Shown here piece by piece: positions 5,165 to 5,456 of a stretch of DNA of 5,456 nt (position 1 is the first letter of the stretch; each line of letters starts with the position of its first letter). The DNA comes from JBGOTP01 sp041476545 (lineage in GTDB: Bacteria > Acidobacteriota > Vicinamibacteria > Vicinamibacterales > CAVVIG01): NCBI GenBank assembly GCA_041476545.1, contig JBGOTP010000344.1, forward strand, positions 1-5,456. The letters are read 5' to 3'. The position numbers and the translations under genes are program-made. Under the pieces are notes generated by a model. The model did no database searches. It had not been told where the DNA came from and saw nothing but the letters and a program-made list of their open reading frames with translations.

Positions 5165-5382
5165 ATATGCATCGCTTCCTGATCGTCATCGAAAATGCCG
5201 GCAACAACTTCTCGGCGTACTCGCCAGACTTGCCCGGTTGCGTTGCAACCGGAGCGACGCGAGAGGAAACCGAACGGCGGATGTACGAAGCGATCCAGTT
5301 GCATGTCGAGGGTCTGATTGAAGACAAGCAACCCGTTCCAGTCTCCACCTCGTTTGCTGAATACGTCGTCGTTCCCGCATAG
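5161..5382 (+). CDS. hicB: HicB family antitoxin, minimal form
   Basis: A 73-residue protein with the HicB signature FSAYSPDLPGCVATGATREE at residues 17-36, followed by a helix (ETERRMYEAIQLHVEGLIED, 36-55) and a short strand tail ending EYVVVPA. This is the partial RNase-H-like fold that binds and blocks HicA. Longer HicB proteins add a C-terminal helix-turn-helix or ribbon-helix-helix domain; none is present here, so this antitoxin probably cannot repress the operon alone by the usual means. The first ATG (5161) overlaps the hicA stop as ATGA but has its AAAGG directly against it. The second ATG (5167) has AAAGGA (5156-5161) five bases upstream and gives MHRFLIVIE, so 5167 may be the true start (71 residues). 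Toxin and antitoxin are translationally coupled either way. Confidence 0.93.
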   Translation: MNMHRFLIVIENAGNNFSAYSPDLPGCVATGATREETERRMYEAIQLHVEGLIEDKQPVPVSTSFAEYVVVPA

Positions 5383-5456
5383 CCTCTCACGAAAGTCGAT
5401 CTGGTTCACGTCGAGGACGGACGGGAACACCGTCCACAGACAGCGTTGCCCGCATC

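Noticed and set aside
5419..5435. Hairpin GGACGG-GAACA-CCGTCC downstream of hicB as a terminator
   Set aside because: A 6-bp stem without a following T-run is weak evidence; it lies 37 bases past the stop and may be chance in GC-rich DNA.

Overview
The window is GC-rich bacterial DNA with compact, overlapping genes and a tRNA that carries its own CCA end. It looks like accessory sequence beside core genes, most plausibly from a high-GC soil or environmental bacterium. Acidobacteriota (Vicinamibacteria-like) is my guess from gene content and protein style. No marker gene fixes the taxonomy.

Layout, left to right. (1) 1-155, minus strand: the first 51 codons of a thiamine-diphosphate decarboxylase-type enzyme that runs off the left edge. 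A recognisable promoter lies just upstream of it. (2) 156-432: non-coding, with several tight palindromes. (3) 433-522, plus strand: tRNA-Ser(GGA). (4) 653-1017, minus strand: a small DUF2283 gene. Its start overlaps the end of a short frame that looks like the surviving C-terminus of a partner gene, and an inverted repeat abuts its stop codon. (5) 1099-4820, minus strand: a tight two-gene operon with an ATGA overlap, coding for a 920-residue SNF2-family ATPase and then a SWIM zinc-finger protein. The SNF2 gene carries a GC-rich palindromic insert read in frame between helicase motifs I and Ia. (6) 4821-4963: the divergent intergenic region, with a 13-nt palindrome, a hairpin repeat and -10-like boxes for both directions. 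(7) 4964-5382, plus strand: a hicA-hicB toxin-antitoxin pair, also joined by an ATGA overlap. The last 74 bases hold no gene I can support.

How the parts may work together. The SNF2 and SWIM proteins are probably co-translated partners in a DNA-dependent remodelling or translocation activity whose cellular role is not established. HicA is an mRNA-targeting toxin held in check by the small HicB. DUF2283 and the truncated frame look like another, decayed, toxin-antitoxin-like pair. Two points stand out. A 28-nt hairpin repeat occurs on both sides of the SNF2/SWIM operon. All three transcription units with a visible start have a -10-like box 7 to 11 nt before a plausible start codon, which suggests leaderless or near-leaderless mRNAs.
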